A stretch of DNA of 64,000 nt. Source: Chondrosia reniformis (lineage: Eukaryota; Porifera; Demospongiae; Chondrillida; Chondrillidae). Position 1 is the stretch's first letter, and each line of letters begins with the position of its first letter. This document shows, one piece after another, positions 33,601-46,150 of this stretch. Position numbers and translations under genes: made by a program. The notes beneath the pieces are model-generated. The model was not told the origin of the DNA. It ran no database searches and saw nothing but the letters and a program-made list of their open reading frames with translations. The stretch lies in contig OX359195.1 of NCBI GenBank assembly GCA_947172415.1, positions 496,001 through 560,000 on the forward strand, written 5' to 3'.

Positions 33601-34149
33601 GTCAGATTGATGACCACATCATCTTTAACTTTCACTGTTTCCTTAAATAGTATCACTTGCTCTTGCAATTCTTGATTTTGTTCCTCAAGTGACCTACATA
33701 CGTACGTACATAAAACAAGCAATGAAGCCATGTAATAATAATTTGAGATAAATGTACTCGTTGATTATTAAATGTTACTGTAATAAATGGAAGGTTTGTA
33801 AATAAAAATTATGTAACAATAAAAAGGAAAGATTTCTGAAGACAAACACTAATTCTAAAGAAATATTCTAAAAAGTTAGTTTGAATCTTTAACGTTAAAA
33901 GAAAATGGTGATTTAGAGTAATCATTTGAAAGTCACAATACACGTGACACTATTAAATAACCATGAAAACTAAACTAATGAAAGCAGTGGATAAGTCAGC
34001 TTTAAATCCAAACTCTAGTAGAAGACAGGACACTGTTATACAACTTCTATTTTTGTACTCTTATTGGACTAAAGATCATTTAAAACTTACTGGTTTTTAC
34101 TCAATGAACATTCCAGTTCATATTTCTCCTTTTGCAGTGACTTACGTAG
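27637..34149 (-). CDS. TBC1D2-like: TBC1D2/Armus-like Rab GTPase-activating protein, copy B (5' end not found)
   Basis: The same exons as copy A are present with intact splice sites, in transcript order: 34149-34091, 33693-33556, 32278-32215, 31725-31619, 31422-31240, 30935-30710, 30475-30383, 30046-30011, 29942-29847, 29719-29451, 28907-28785, 28453-28330, 28253-28176 and 27783-27637. The TBC motifs [12 protein letters not shown] and DIGYCQGLN are unchanged. The C-terminus is one residue shorter (ends EPTLH, then TAA). Differences from A fall mostly in introns, where the GGAT arrays and the 53-bp repeat have expanded. A 155-bp insertion near 33,893-34,050 lies in the first visible intron. 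As in A, the PH-domain exons are not visible. Confidence 0.82.
27827..28120. repeat. Degenerate GGAT/GAATTGATGG array, unit B
   Basis: Equivalent of 2460-2745, with one extra internal unit. Confidence 0.85.
28458..28745. repeat. 53-bp intronic tandem repeat, expanded in unit B
   Basis: About five to six full or partial copies, against two in unit A, ending in an A run near 28,727-28,738. The extra copies account for most of the size difference of this intron. Confidence 0.85.
28951..29412. repeat. GGAT array with GGCTGGGTGAAT interruptions, unit B
   Basis: More than twice as long as the pure array in unit A and interrupted at least eight times by the same GGCTGGGTGAAT variant. That points to spread of one flanking variant through the array. 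Confidence 0.92.
30967..31225. repeat. GGAT array with GCAGTT interruptions, unit B
   Basis: Equivalent of 5099-5333 with a different order and number of GGGCAGTT and GAGCAGTT spacers. Confidence 0.9.
32384..32964. mobile_element. Small TA-flanked inverted-repeat element (MITE-like), unit B
   Basis: Same length (581 bp), ends and TA flanks as the element at 6486-7066, and identical internal frame at 32576-32779. It was copied with the unit, not inserted independently. Confidence 0.75.
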
Positions 34150-34581
34150 CTACACAATAGACCAATCAGTTTAAACCTTGAGCTATGTATTGTGCAATTT
34201 ACACGAGAGAGAGACTTATAAATATCCAGAAATTGTCTCAAATTCATATAACATGTATGTAGTTGACAGTCATGGCATTCTAACAAATTGTTATAGACGT
34301 TGATGTTGCTTATACAAGATTGGTTTTAAAGGCTTAGAGTTGGAATATAAATAAATTAATATCTTTTTATATTCAAATTCAATCACATTATAAAATAAAA
34401 TGAATGAACCCATTTATATCTTCAATGACCTATGTAGAAACAATTAAGAAAATATTCTATTTATTATTACAGTTCACATTTAACATAATCAATATATCCA
34501 GAGAATCAGATCAGATTGTATTGCCTGATTGGTAGGGGTTTCTCTAAAAAGCAGTTGAAGCTAACAAAAGCGTTCAGTACT

Positions 34582-35655
34582 ATGAAGAGAAGGGACAAGG
34601 CACTAGTTTGTGTACTTATAGTTCTCCTTATAATTGTGCTACTCCTTCAACTCTTATCCATTGGACTGAAGGTAGCACAGTTTGTTAACCCTAATGAAGT
34701 CCTCAGTGAAGAGCTAACAATAACTAGGGAAGAGATAACTATCCAGAATGGGAAGATTGCTGCTCTACAAGATATGATAAGACAAATATCTGAGAACATC
34801 AGTACTGAAGAAGAGTTAAGAATAACTAAGGAAGAGATAACTATACAGACTGATAGAAAACTTAGTGCTTTAGAGAATGACATAAATCAAGCATTTGCGG
34901 AAGTAACTGAGAATACACAATTGATACAAGAACTAGGTTTGTTCATTTCCGATAACAACTTGAAGAAGTTATGTAACATTTCCAGTTTCAATTGGAGAAG
35001 AGTGGCCTACATCAATATGACTGATCCAGAAGCAGAGTGTCCAAGTGGTCTTAATGAAGTATCTAACAGCACCACAGGACAGAGAGCTTGTGGAAGGAGT
35101 GTTGATGGAGCAGGCTCCACAGTTGCAGCACCTGGAGGATGCTCTTCTGTGACCTTTCCTGTGAATACTACTTACTCTCATGTATGTGGTTATGCAAGAG
35201 GTTATCAGTACAGGTCAATGGATGCATTCTGGCAGTCACCAATAAGAACTATAGATGATGCATATGTCGATGGCCTCTCCATCACCCATGACAACCCAAG
35301 GAAGCATCTTTGGACACTAGCAGTTGGTACTTATGAATTAAACACTCATTTAGAAGCAAGATGCCCTCTAGATCTGGACACATATGATATCAGACGAATT
35401 CCTGAATTTGTTGGAAACAATTATTATTGTGAAGCTGGCTATAGTTCTGTTTATGAAGACAGAATTGCTTGGGAGGACCCTCTGTGGGATGGACAGCAGT
35501 GTGTTTCAAGTACTGCACAGTCTTGTTCAAGATATGGCTGGTTTCATCGTGACATTGCACCAAGTCAAGAAGACATAGAGGTCAGGTGGTGTGCTGATCA
35601 AGAAAGGATTAATGAAGACTTCTACACAGACCTTTTGGAGATCTGGGTCCTTTGA
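34582..35655 (+). CDS. Type II single-pass membrane protein, copy B, lacking the copy A promoter region
   Basis: The single-exon frame of 357 residues is full length. Only four residues differ from copy A, and all lie in the cytoplasmic tail or coiled coil (V to A in RRDK-V; V to I, A to T and M to I around SENISTEEELRI). The cysteine-rich ectodomain is identical. The upstream 105 bp of A, with its TATA-like box, is replaced by AAAAA, so this copy may be silent or driven by another promoter. The ATG at 34582 corresponds to that of copy A. Confidence 0.75.
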   Translation: MKRRDKALVCVLIVLLIIVLLLQLLSIGLKVAQFVNPNEVLSEELTITREEITIQNGKIAALQDMIRQISENISTEEELRITKEEITIQTDRKLSALENDINQAFAEVTENTQLIQELGLFISDNNLKKLCNISSFNWRRVAYINMTDPEAECPSGLNEVSNSTTGQRACGRSVDGAGSTVAAPGGCSSVTFPVNTTYSHVCGYARGYQYRSMDAFWQSPIRTIDDAYVDGLSITHDNPRKHLWTLAVGTYELNTHLEARCPLDLDTYDIRRIPEFVGNNYYCEAGYSSVYEDRIAWEDPLWDGQQCVSSTAQSCSRYGWFHRDIAPSQEDIEVRWCADQERINEDFYTDLLEIWVL

Positions 35656-36050
35656 ATAACTGTACATGGGACAACCTAACATAGACATACTAGTCAATTG
35701 CTGAGTGCTTTATTAGATAGTATAAATAGTAGATTACGTACATTAAGTAACTAGTATACACTAGTTGTGGTTAATAAAATACAACAGTACTACACTGCAA
35801 TAAGTCATTATCAAGTTTGTTTGCCATGTAATTAAAGAATCAAAATTGCATTTTAGAAACCAAGTTAAAAGTAGTGATGGTAACAGCGACTAGTAGATAT
35901 GGAAAGAGTGACGTAACAGGTCAGCGATCATAAGGCTAACCATACAGAAGTAGTTGCATACTGAAACTTTCCCTATTATGTTTGGATGCAACATGATTTT
36001 GTAACTTGCACACAAGCGGTTTACATTACTTCATGGTTTTTCATATACAC

Positions 36051-36235
36051 AGGATTAAATCTCAGGTTTCATATGACATGAAATCTATTTGAAACTTCTT
36101 GAACAGCCAGGTTTCAAAGGGTGCTCAAGTATGAACTAACAGATTAAGTACTTTCAAGGGTTTCATGTTTTTAATGGCCCCTTTTCTGAGTTTTATACAT
36201 ACTTTCATGCCTTCTGAAACCTGAGATTTGATCCT
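36051..36235. mobile_element. Short inverted-repeat element, unit B
   Basis: Equivalent of 10083-10267. The arms AGGATTAAATCTCAGGTTTC and the inverse at the right end are retained. Confidence 0.4.
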
Positions 36236-36237
36236 GT

Positions 36238-36812
36238 GGTACCCCTGTGATACCCTTGTGATACCCTTGTGACACCCTTGTGACACCCTTGTGACACCCT
36301 TGTGATACCCTTGTGATACCCTTGTGATACCCTTGTGATACCCTTGTGACACCCTTGTGACACCCTTGTGACACCCTTGTGACACCCCTGTGACACCCTT
36401 GTGATATCCTTATGACACCCTTGTGACACCCTTGTGACACCCTTGTGATACCCTTGTGACACCCTTGTGACACCCTTGTGGTACCCTTGTGATACCCTTG
36501 TGACACCCTTGTGACACCCTTGTGATACCCCTGTGACACCCTTGTGATACCCTTGTGACACCCTTGTGACACCCTTGTGACACCCTTGTGATACCCTTGT
36601 GACACCCTTGTGACACCCTTGTGACACCCTTGTGACACCCCTGTGACACCCTTGTGACACCCCTGTGACACCCTTGTGATATCCTTGTGACACCCTTGTG
36701 ACACCCTTGTGACACCCTTGTGATACCCTTGTGACACCCTTGTGGTACCCTTGTGACACCCTTGTGACACCCTTGTGACACCCTTGTGACACCCTTGTGA
36801 CACCCTTGTGAC
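36238..36812. repeat. 11-bp minisatellite TGTGAYACCCT, expanded in unit B
   Basis: About 52 copies with C/T states in a different order from unit A and a few new variants (GATATCC, GGTACCC). Confidence 0.95.
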
Positions 36813-38227
36813 ACCCTTGTGTGCAAGTTACATAATAATCTAATCAAGTAGTCATGCATGTGTTTGATGAGTCAAACTTCATTGTCTTATGTAGCTCCTC
36901 CTCATTGTACATAAAGCATGAATAATCTAATACACCATGATGAAATCATTATATGAAAGGGATGTATAGGAATTAAATTTTATGTTTGGAGTAAATTGTA
37001 ATCTGACTCAATCAGACAAACAGACTTATACACACGTATTACATATATACATACATGTACATCAAATCTGCTGTGGTTATTAAATTAATTGAATATTAAA
37101 AAAAAGACTGGCTCTATATTGAATAATAATATAGATGTACCGTATAATAGGTGTGAATAAGTAATTAGTCAACTTTACATTCTGTAAGCTGTTTATTATA
37201 CATAAGTGTAATGATCTCGAGTAATGTCTCAATGTCACGTTTACTGGTAGCAGAATATACATTCTATGATATGTTATACAGTGCTCTGACATAAACAATA
37301 TATTTAATATTTAACTTGACTGTAGCTATCTTAAGGGTCAGAACATTTGCACTGTGTAGTACTTGATTGTGAGACGAATGTAACAACCAGTAATTTTGCA
37401 ACACTGGCCATCCCTATATGATCTAATAGACTTATAGACTAGCAGGATTACAGGAGCATTTATAAAGGCCTGTCTTTAGATCTTACTCTGATTGATATCA
37501 ATGTGTCTCTTGAGGTACAAAAGGCAGACAATACTTTCCATCCTACTGTTACTTTACAAACAAAAGCCTTAACGGAGAACCTTGTTACTCATAACATGCA
37601 AATGCTCAAGTGTTTACTGTATTGGATCAACCTATTAACTGCAGTTTACAAAGTTCTAGTATAGAAAAGTATGAGTATTATTGAGGAAACAAAAACTTTA
37701 CTATTTCTCTTGCAAACGTACCGCATCCTACGGCCCTGGGCTCAGTCATCATAAGGAGGGAAAAACATGAAGAAGCAATTGCTAGTGCTGGGTGTACATG
37801 TACATGTTCAGTGGAATGACTAAATTTGACTAAGACTACAACAACCATAAAATATGCAACTAGTATTGTTAAAAGAAAATTTGCCAATGTTATTGTCTTC
37901 TTTTATCAAATTGATACTATTTTATCTGTAGACATTGAGTATATTTACTTGTTAATTAGCATGCAGTATATTTATTTATTAATTAGCATGCAGTATATTT
38001 ACTTGTTACCTAGCATCATATATCATATATATGACTCATATAATCAATCTTTTTCACACCAGGTAAGATGGTTTGTCTACCTTTGAGGCACCACAGCTCA
38101 TCCCCTGGATAGATCTCCATGCAGCTAGTCTGGTGTATTATACAGTATATTGAGTGATTATAGAAGAATATCAGCAAAAGCTGTGGTACTATAATGCCGA
38201 TCCAGGTGTGAAATTTAAGTTATACTT
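36813..38227. other. Non-coding spacer, unit B
   Basis: Equivalent of about 10,591-12,014. It includes the first block of the local duplication and the decayed terminal-exon relative near 37,700. No other gene is supported. Confidence 0.4.
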
Positions 38228-38312
38228 ACACATCACTTCTGTGTTTGGGTGCACCATCCCTACATCATGCATATATCCATGGTGTTCCCCAACACAGAAG
38301 TGATCGATGTGT
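38228..38312. other. 85-nt imperfect hairpin, unit B
   Basis: Same fold as at 12015-12099, with CACAGAAGTGATCGATGTGT in the right arm improving the pairing by one G-C in place of G-U. Confidence 0.35.
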
Positions 38313-38733
38313 ATATGGATAAGTCACTTAAATTTCAGTATGCTATTTTTGTATAGTTACTGTATTTCTCAGGATCACTGGCTTCTTTCGATACTTTTTC
38401 CAGATGTGCTATTCATTGTTGCAACACTGGCCATCCCTACTTCTAATTTCATTTTTATATATACACCTATGATCATCTAACAGACTCATAAACTAGCAGA
38501 TTATATGAGCATTTATAAAGGTCTTTCTTTAGATCTTACAGTGATTGATATCGATGTGTTTCTTGGAGGTGCAAAAGGCAGAATGATTTGACAATACTTT
38601 CCCTCCTACTGTCACCTACTCAAAACATGCAAATATACTCAAGTGTTTACTGTATTATAACTTCTGAATCAATCTATATTACTACAGTTTATACAAAGTA
38701 CGTATGAGTATGATTGGCCAGTTTCATTCCTTC

Positions 38734-39072
38734 CTATGACAAAAAAGTTTCTATTTCTCTTGCAAACCCCTTGTTCATGCTGGTAGTGTTAGGGGCAGTC
38801 ATAAGTGCAGAAGCAGCTGATTGAAGCGTCTCTACAGCTGGATCATTACGAAGACACTGATATATACAACAGAGTGTTAGCATCATCCACACTCAGTACA
38901 CTATCCATTTGTTGACACTGTCCTGCACTTATGACTTTTCCTCGCTCCAGATCAAAACGTATAGCTTTTGCATCACAGTATTTGATATGGCTGTTCTTGC
39001 TCTGGTCCAAGAAGTCTATTACTTCTGGAGGAGTTCTCTCCCTAGCTGGTCTTCTCTGAGGAGGGATCTGTT
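38734..39072 (-). CDS. Two exons of the unrecognised C-terminal gene fragment, copy B
   Basis: Equivalent of 12526-12864, with the same PPEVIDFLDQ and FAREIETFLS segments and stop. The proline-rich exon upstream (about 39,200-39,265) has one more NPPNQP unit than in A. The donor between the two exons is again unresolved. Confidence 0.4.
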
Positions 39073-39924
39073 CTATATACAGTGTATATTACAATTATAC
39101 TAGTACATCGTATGCATACTCATATGCAAAATTTGTTAGACCATAAAATGAACATTTTCTGTATCTATTGGACTCAGTTATATAAAAGAAAGTGACTTAC
39201 GTGGAGGATTGGGCTGGTTTGGTGGATTGGGCTGGTTTGGTGGATTGGGCTGGTTTGGTGGATTCAGCGGAATGTCTAGCGTTAGGAGAAAATAATTAAG
39301 ACTAAATTTTGAGAATACAACCATATAAATTTAGGCAAATTAAAAAGCTCTTACGCTCAGAGGACCTGATCAACCTGAAGTCATGATTGTGAATGTGATG
39401 AATTAAAATGGAAGCATGGAAGAGACTTACTGCCAAATCATTATTATAATAACCTTTTCTCTGTATAGAATGTATTGTCGATTGGAAGTATGTCAGTGGA
39501 CTGGCTACCCAGTGGATATGGGGATGAAGATCTGTAGTTTCTTTAACATTAATTTGTACTTATACAGCAGTGTATTCAGCTTAATCTATATTTCATAAAA
39601 AGATTGATTATCTTCAGGCAACTAATTGACCACCAGTGGTCCATCCACTGAGATACAATTACCTCAACAATGTTCCATTCATGCTTTCCTCTTACACTAA
39701 ATATTAGACTAAGTCTCTATTCCAACACTAATTAGTGATCTTTGTTAGATCAAGCTGATAAAATTTAATCTAAGACTCATTTCCAGTGGGAGGGGACGTG
39801 TTAACCATTTGGTCGCTGGCCACCATCAGCCACAGGAAAGAATTTACCAAATATTTAGCGAGTCTACAGCCTACACTTGACTCATAATGGTATTCATAGC
39901 TATGGTCTTATGACTCTGCTGCAT

Positions 39925-40643
39925 ACCAAGGCCACCTTACGGAACACTAACGTATACACTAACATTTGCAATGTGGTATTACTTATCTTTGGGATGGTAC
40001 ATCCTTCGACTTTTGAGCGTTTAAAAATGCAGTTGGTTTTTGGTCCTTTGTCAAACGTTTCGACCCTGGGGGTCTTCCTCAGTGACTGATGGTTGAGTGG
40101 AAGAATTGCCTCTATTTATAGAGGATTTTCCCGCCATTTCCACTTCCTGTCATGTGACCCTCAGCAGGATGAGAAAAACAGGAAGTATGAATATTAAATC
40201 GTCTCCAGGCTTGATGTAACACAATGCCTTGATCTAAATTCATTCTCACCTGTCTCTTCTGGATCCTGATGGCTTCTTTGACCCTTCTCCTTTGCCAGTG
40301 GGTTTCCCTGTCTGTAATCTTGGCCTTGTCCCAAGCAATTGAGTGGCCAGTCTTGAGGGAGTGTACAGCTATACCGTTGTTCACATCCCCCATCCTGACT
40401 GCTCGCTTGTATTCTGCCAATCCCACTTTCAGGGTCCTTCCAGTTTCACCAATGTAGACTGCAGAACACTCAGAGCAAGGAATTAGGTAAACTACACCCT
40501 TGATATCCATAGGTGGTTGTGGCTGTTTTGGGTTGGATAAAACGGTTCTCAGTGATCTCTGTTTGGAGAAAATGGTTTGGATACCCATTTTCTTACAGCT
40601 TCTTACTGGTATTACTTGTATTTGTGATCTACCATTTCCGTAC
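39925..40643 (-). mobile_element. 5'-truncated Penelope-like retroelement, unit B
   Basis: Same 719-bp insertion with the same boundaries as in unit A, including the GIY-YIG coding end (open from about 40,643 to 40,112). The hammerhead-like motif is near 40,057-40,082. Confidence 0.75.
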
Positions 40644-40651
40644 ATACTGAC

Positions 40652-40944
40652 CTACGAATTCACTCTTGAGAAGGTCTGCTTCTGGTCTACAATTTCGGTC
40701 TACTAGTGTGTCAAACAGAGTTTGAACTGTTCTCGGCTTATCTCCGGTATCGTTGCCTCTTCGAAGCCATTGCTTAAGCATGTCTTTCATACGATCTTTT
40801 GGTCTATTCCAGTTGTCAGAAATGTTATCCAACGTATTAATGTGAAATCCAAGTTCTATACCGATCTCTTCCCATTTGCCGGGTACTTGATCGATAATGC
40901 ATCTTTGAAGGATGGCCAGGTGATTGTTTTGGTTCAGTTCAGTC
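40652..40944 (-). CDS. Death-domain exon, copy B (partial gene)
   Basis: Same exon as 14426-14724 but 6 bp shorter, giving GKWEEIGIELGF, which is the more typical death-domain spacing. Copy A therefore carries the derived two-residue insertion. Splice sites are retained and the retroelement lies 8 bp into the next intron. Confidence 0.7.
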
Positions 40945-41773
40945 CTGTAGTATAGGATCAGGAGCTTTAATTCGCAAAAGAAGTGAACTAATTTTTAAAT
41001 TACATAGACTAATTATACATATGCATACAAGTACGGTATGATCTATTATCAGACCTTTAGGGGTCCAAGTTTGGGATCTAGTCAGTCGTAAAAAGAAAAT
41101 TATAATCTAACTCACTCCATTCAGGCAGCTAAGAATTTCCTCCTTTTACGATCAGCCGTTGAATGATAAATCACACGGGTGAGTGTATCGATGCTAGCAG
41201 AAATTATCGATTTTCATATTGCATGTAGATTATCGGTTGCTTGATACCAATTCGCCCTTTTACTTAAAAATTCCGCTCACGGGTATGGAAAATGAAAAAC
41301 ATGCCGCAGGTTCCATAGCATGAAGCTTAAATTTTAACTTTCTAAACCACATTGTACGTAGGTTAATTTCAAAAGATACATGTCATTGTAATTTTAATTT
41401 GGAAGGGTATAAAATTGGAAAACTAGTACTAGTTTTTTTCAGTTCAAAAGGAGTGTCATGCTTGCAATAATATAATATTATTTGAACCTGAGATTTGGTT
41501 CTGTGGCCCATCATCATCTAGCAGATGGTGGTTCTTACCTAACATTCAGAGCATGGTGTATTATAATGGGTTAACAGCAAATGCATTAATCCAATTCCAA
41601 AATTCAAAATTCCCCAGCATGTCCCCTTCACCACAAGAACAAAATTAAATGAATCATTATTATAAACAAACTACAGTTACTAACTCTAACAAAGGTTTAG
41701 ATACACTACAAACTATTCTGTGTTATAAACTATATAGTTTCAAGTTCTAATCTTTATTATAACATGTTGTGGT

Positions 41774-42621
41774 TCACATATGTGTGGCTATGGCTCTGCA
41801 CACAAGAGCTGTGGACTGCAGTGTTGCTATCTCTTGTCGCTTGTCATCATCTACAGGTTCAGTTTGCTCACCAAGGAACAAGGTAGATTGAGATGTAGTC
41901 TTGTCAGAACCAGCATGGTCTGATACTCCCTTTACAATCAGGAAATCTTTCTTAGTCAATGTTCCTGGCAGATCACGTTCTTTTTTTTGATGTAAACAGT
42001 GTGCTATGCCCCACCCTTCCATTTCAATGCCAACCAGTTCCCTGCTTCCACGAAGGTCTTTCGCGACTTTTTCATTCTTGATTACCAGTGTTCCAGACAG
42101 AATACAGTGAGCCTTTTTAACCTTTATAACCGGACTGTTGTCCTTTTCCTCACAATTCAACACCCTTTGACTCCATTTGCTACTCATTTCATGTGCAACT
42201 TCATTGGCAATAAGTTTATCCTCAAGTTTTCCTCCACTAATATCTACCAGCGAGTTAGAAATGAGTACATAGCCACGACAGATTTCATCTGAAGAACATC
42301 CGCAACATCCAACACAGAATATCATCTCAAGAGGCCATTCCTTCATTTTAGCTTCTTTCAATATTTTATCAACCGCGTCATCTGCACTCTTACCCCCATA
42401 CTGGTAGCTGCACTTCATATGAATGCCTTGAACGTCGCCTATCTCAATCAAATCATAATCAAAGCTGCTTCTCGGGTTGTCTCTGTAATCCTCAGTAAAT
42501 TTTGTCTTCTCTTTCAAAGTGGGCTCCTTATGATAGCTGTAATCTTTATCATCTTTTTCTTTAAAAAAGTGCCTCACGGTCTTAAATTCCATATCATTTG
42601 CAGTCAAAAGGACAAATTTTA
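41774..42621 (-). CDS. Nucleoside phosphorylase/nucleosidase-fold (PNP_UDP) protein, terminal exon, copy B
   Basis: Open from the acceptor at 42621 to a TGA for 281 residues. The fold landmarks are the same as in copy A (LLTANDMEFKTVRHFF, GCCGCSS, GIEMEGWGIAH, KGVSDHAGSDKT). About 40 substitutions and three in-frame residue losses separate it from A. They cluster between residues 70 and 230 and leave the binding and catalytic motifs untouched. DNA on either side is about 99 percent identical. The pattern suggests gene conversion from another paralogue or diversifying selection. Confidence 0.7.
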
Positions 42622-44282
42622 CTATATAAGTATATAAATATGTATATATATATAATTATATAACAATATAGGCATGTGTTAGATCATACGGACACTATAT
42701 ATACTAGAAGATGGATCAAGCGACAGACTAAAATACATATACAACATCAATTATATGTCAAAGTTTTCTTCTAAAATAAGCAAGAAACCAACTTCTTATA
42801 CATTTAGCAAACTTGATAGTATGTCTGGAAACATAATGTGCTAGCAAAAAATATCTCCAAATTAAAATGACTAAATGCTCTGGGGGACCTCTTCGGGACC
42901 CTGCCAGTGTCTTTATTATACTAATCCTTTTTAAATATCAAGCAGTGATTACCTCCCAGTCAACCATAAGTTTAAGAAATCATAATTAAAAGAACCATAG
43001 ATAGCTTGTTATTCTACCAAGCAACCTATTGGCATGTACGGAATGCACCCAGACAAACTGTCCTACAAGCATACTGGCTTCGCACAATGTATTAATAACT
43101 AATAAGCCTGCCCAAGCAGTGGGAAGATGGCCACATCATAAACTGTTAAGTTTAAGCATCTATAAAGCCACCCATATAATAACTGATACATAACTACAGC
43201 GAACCCATAATGAAGAAAATGTGAATGATAGTCCTGGTAATTAGGTTAATTAGCATGATCTAGGTAAGACAGTATGCAAATCAAGGTCTCAGTGCAAGAA
43301 CATTTCATTTGAATTTATGCTATGTACGTACCTTATGTACTGTGTATATTATATAGGTAGGTATGGGTAGCTATAATTTCAATATTGTAACAGAGACTAA
43401 CTCCCAAGGCTCACTATCATGCTATCCGTATACATGTATAGGCATTTTGATCAAAGACTCAACTGGTCTCAAAATTGAATGTAGGGGACAGTAAATGTTT
43501 TGAATGTTAAAATTCATAGTGAATAGAGTATAGCTAAATGAATATCTGAATTGTAGTTTCTTTTTTGTTTTTGCACAGGAAGTTACATGAAATTAAAGCA
43601 TCTAGGTATGAAAAGTATTTATCTTATTATATCTGTTAGTGTAGCTATAATACCTACCTCATGATCATGAGTATAATTATCCCCCTTGAACAAAAAGGCT
43701 GGGTAAATACATACACCCAGCACCTTAACCCCATAAAAAATGGGAATTGCTATATATCTAATCATATTAATTAATGGGAATTGCTATCTAATCATATTCA
43801 TTAAGTAGCACTAAAGTGTATTCATTAAGTGAGTACAGCTTGAAGGCAGTCCTACCTTCCAGGGGTTCAATGTTTTGTAAACAATTATTACAGAAACAGT
43901 ATTCAATGTATAATTCAAATATCACAACTGGCAAAGAGCTGTTGACTAATTCTAATTATATTTGAAGAGATGTTCAATACCTTTAATAAGGGTGGTGGGG
44001 TTCCTGCCATGTCTTAACCAATATAGCAGCGTTGCTGTAATAATACACTGTTCAACTCAATTAAACTGTTATAAAATACTTTGCGTTTTGACTATTGGCG
44101 GGAAAGTCTACATCCACTGCTCCAGATCAACATAATGGAGATGGATACCAAAGCTCTGAGAAACGATTGGTTCCCAGACGCATGGAACAGAGTACAGGTT
44201 GATTATACATCCAACTAGGTGTTTATACCTTTGGGCTTCCTCAAATACGTCAGACTCAGTTATATTAAAGAAACTGACTTAC
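42622..44282. other. Region upstream of the PNP exon, unit B
   Basis: Equivalent of 16,411-18,300 with a 230-bp deletion near 44,007. It retains the E2F-like site near 44,095 and the possible plus-strand first exon. No firm gene. Confidence 0.35.
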
Positions 44283-45424
44283 CTAGAGGATATGGCTGGT
44301 TTGGTGGAGGGTAAGTCCCAGGTCCACCCTGCGGGGGAGGGTAAGTCCCAGGTCCACTTTGGAGTGGAGGATTAAAAGACATCCAACCTTGGGTGTTAGG
44401 AAAGGTAGCTTGCATGTAAATTCCAGGAAACCCTCCCATTGGCTGTCCTCCAGCTCCAGGAGCCTGAAAGCCCATATTAAATGGCATTTGTCCACCAGGA
44501 AATTGTGGGTTGGCTTTTGGCTGAGCTTGCTGGGGATAACCCCCATATTGAGTAGGAGGCGGACCCTGAGGAACAGATGCTACCTACGTATAACAAGAGA
44601 ATGCAGCATCCTTATCTCAATACATAGATTAGTATCCATATAACTGTATGTTTGCATACATAACATATATCCAATGACATGCAAAAATGTGAAGTATGTG
44701 CACACATACAACTGAATATTTTGGGACATGAAAACCATTCCTAGTACAGTATGGAGTTCTCATATACGTATATTATACTCTTTAATCCACCACTCCAGTG
44801 TATTCCATCTGTGCAATCAGTTATACATTACTAACCTGATCTAATATCTTTCTACGCTTCTCTTTGTGGTGTACGGTGGCATCCAAAAATGCATACTTAT
44901 TTATCGGGATTTTACTACATAGAAAGAATTTCATATAAAGAACATCAAAAAAATATACAAACTTTAAGTTCATACCTTGCAATTATCTCTACTGCTGAAA
45001 CTTTGTCATCTGTGCGTACAAAACACTCTACGATCGCTTTTCCATCTTCTCCAGTAATACTGCACATTCGCTTTGGAGAGGAAGCAAACCAAAGATCATC
45101 TCACCAAATAGGATTTGGATTAATATTACATGTACTCACAGCTGACAACGTTCTTAAGGCTTCCTCTTTAGCAGGGTCAAAGTTAAATTTCTTTAAAATT
45201 TGCACAACTTGTGATCCATTTAAGTAATGCTGTTGGAAACTGGTCTTTTTTCCATCATCGAAGTGCTCCTGCGAGTGATAAAGACCATAGCGTGTTATGC
45301 GTGTACACTACCGGTGGATATGCGTACATTTAGCAAAACGCGCAATCGATCTTCACATCTTTAGCGAACCCTCCCTTACCTTCTCTATTTGAGCTAGCAA
45401 GCTTCGAAAGGTGGTCGGGTCCAT
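44283..45424 (-). CDS. DUF4476-like, proline-rich protein, copy B1
   Basis: Exon 1 starts with ATG at 45424. Exons 2-4 follow as in A1, and the proline-rich exon runs from 44583 to a GTAAGT donor at 44283. Here the proline-rich exon has only two decapeptides and then reads PPPNQPYPL into the donor. A deletion joined it to the exon that in unit A lies at about 18,300-18,340. The truncated death-domain segment of A1 is absent. Exon 4 has a 6-bp in-frame loss (KIPINKYAFLDA) compared with A1. Exon 5 ends in the same phase in A (donor at 18994) and B. Confidence 0.5.
44308..44363. repeat. 30-bp coding minisatellite, two copies, unit B
   Basis: The contracted version of 19062-19393, or the ancestral short state. 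Confidence 0.9.
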
Positions 45425-46150
45425 TTTCGTCGGTCAGGTCACGCGAGAGGAGGCATGCGCAGAGACCACGCCCAATTCAGAGGTGTATCATTGAAAGAAT
45501 GGCGTTCACCATTTATATTTCTTAAAAGGAAGAAGCGCTATAGGCGTATATAGGCTGTAACATTCGAACTATACTGTATATACTCTGTGTATTTCTCTGT
45601 ACAGTGCTACATGGAGCCATTAGGCCCTTGTATGCTTATATAGAACACAATGCACTCTTAACAACAACAATAATATATAGCTGGATAATCTATGTATAAG
45701 GGTCAAGTCCTAATTATACTGGTAAACTCCCTCTAAACCCACATGGCTATATACTTTGTAGGGAGTGCCCAGTGAAAAATACAAGGAATACACGTGTATA
45801 ATGATCACTATGACAATAATTAGGTGGAGCCTGCCTCTATGGGGTAACCTCTGTATATGTGATCTTTTGTACAGGAAATACCAGAGCTTGTGCTATGAAT
45901 TGTAGGGTATTCCTAATATATTTTCATCTCGAGAACCCCTACAAAGTACATGTACACATAATGTATAGCTGGTGTATAGGGATCTACATCTATAGTATGT
46001 ATATATATATATATGTGTCCAATCTCTCTTGAAAATTAACTGTCACATGAAAACCATTCCTAGTACAGTATGGAGTTCTCATATATATTATACTCTTTAA
46101 TTCACCATCCCAGTGTATTCCATCTGTGCAATCAGTTATACATTACTAAC

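Noticed and set aside
33893-34050. Extra exon of the Rab-GAP gene in the 155-bp segment unique to unit B
   Set aside because: The minus-strand frames contain stops and the flanking exons already join in phase without it.
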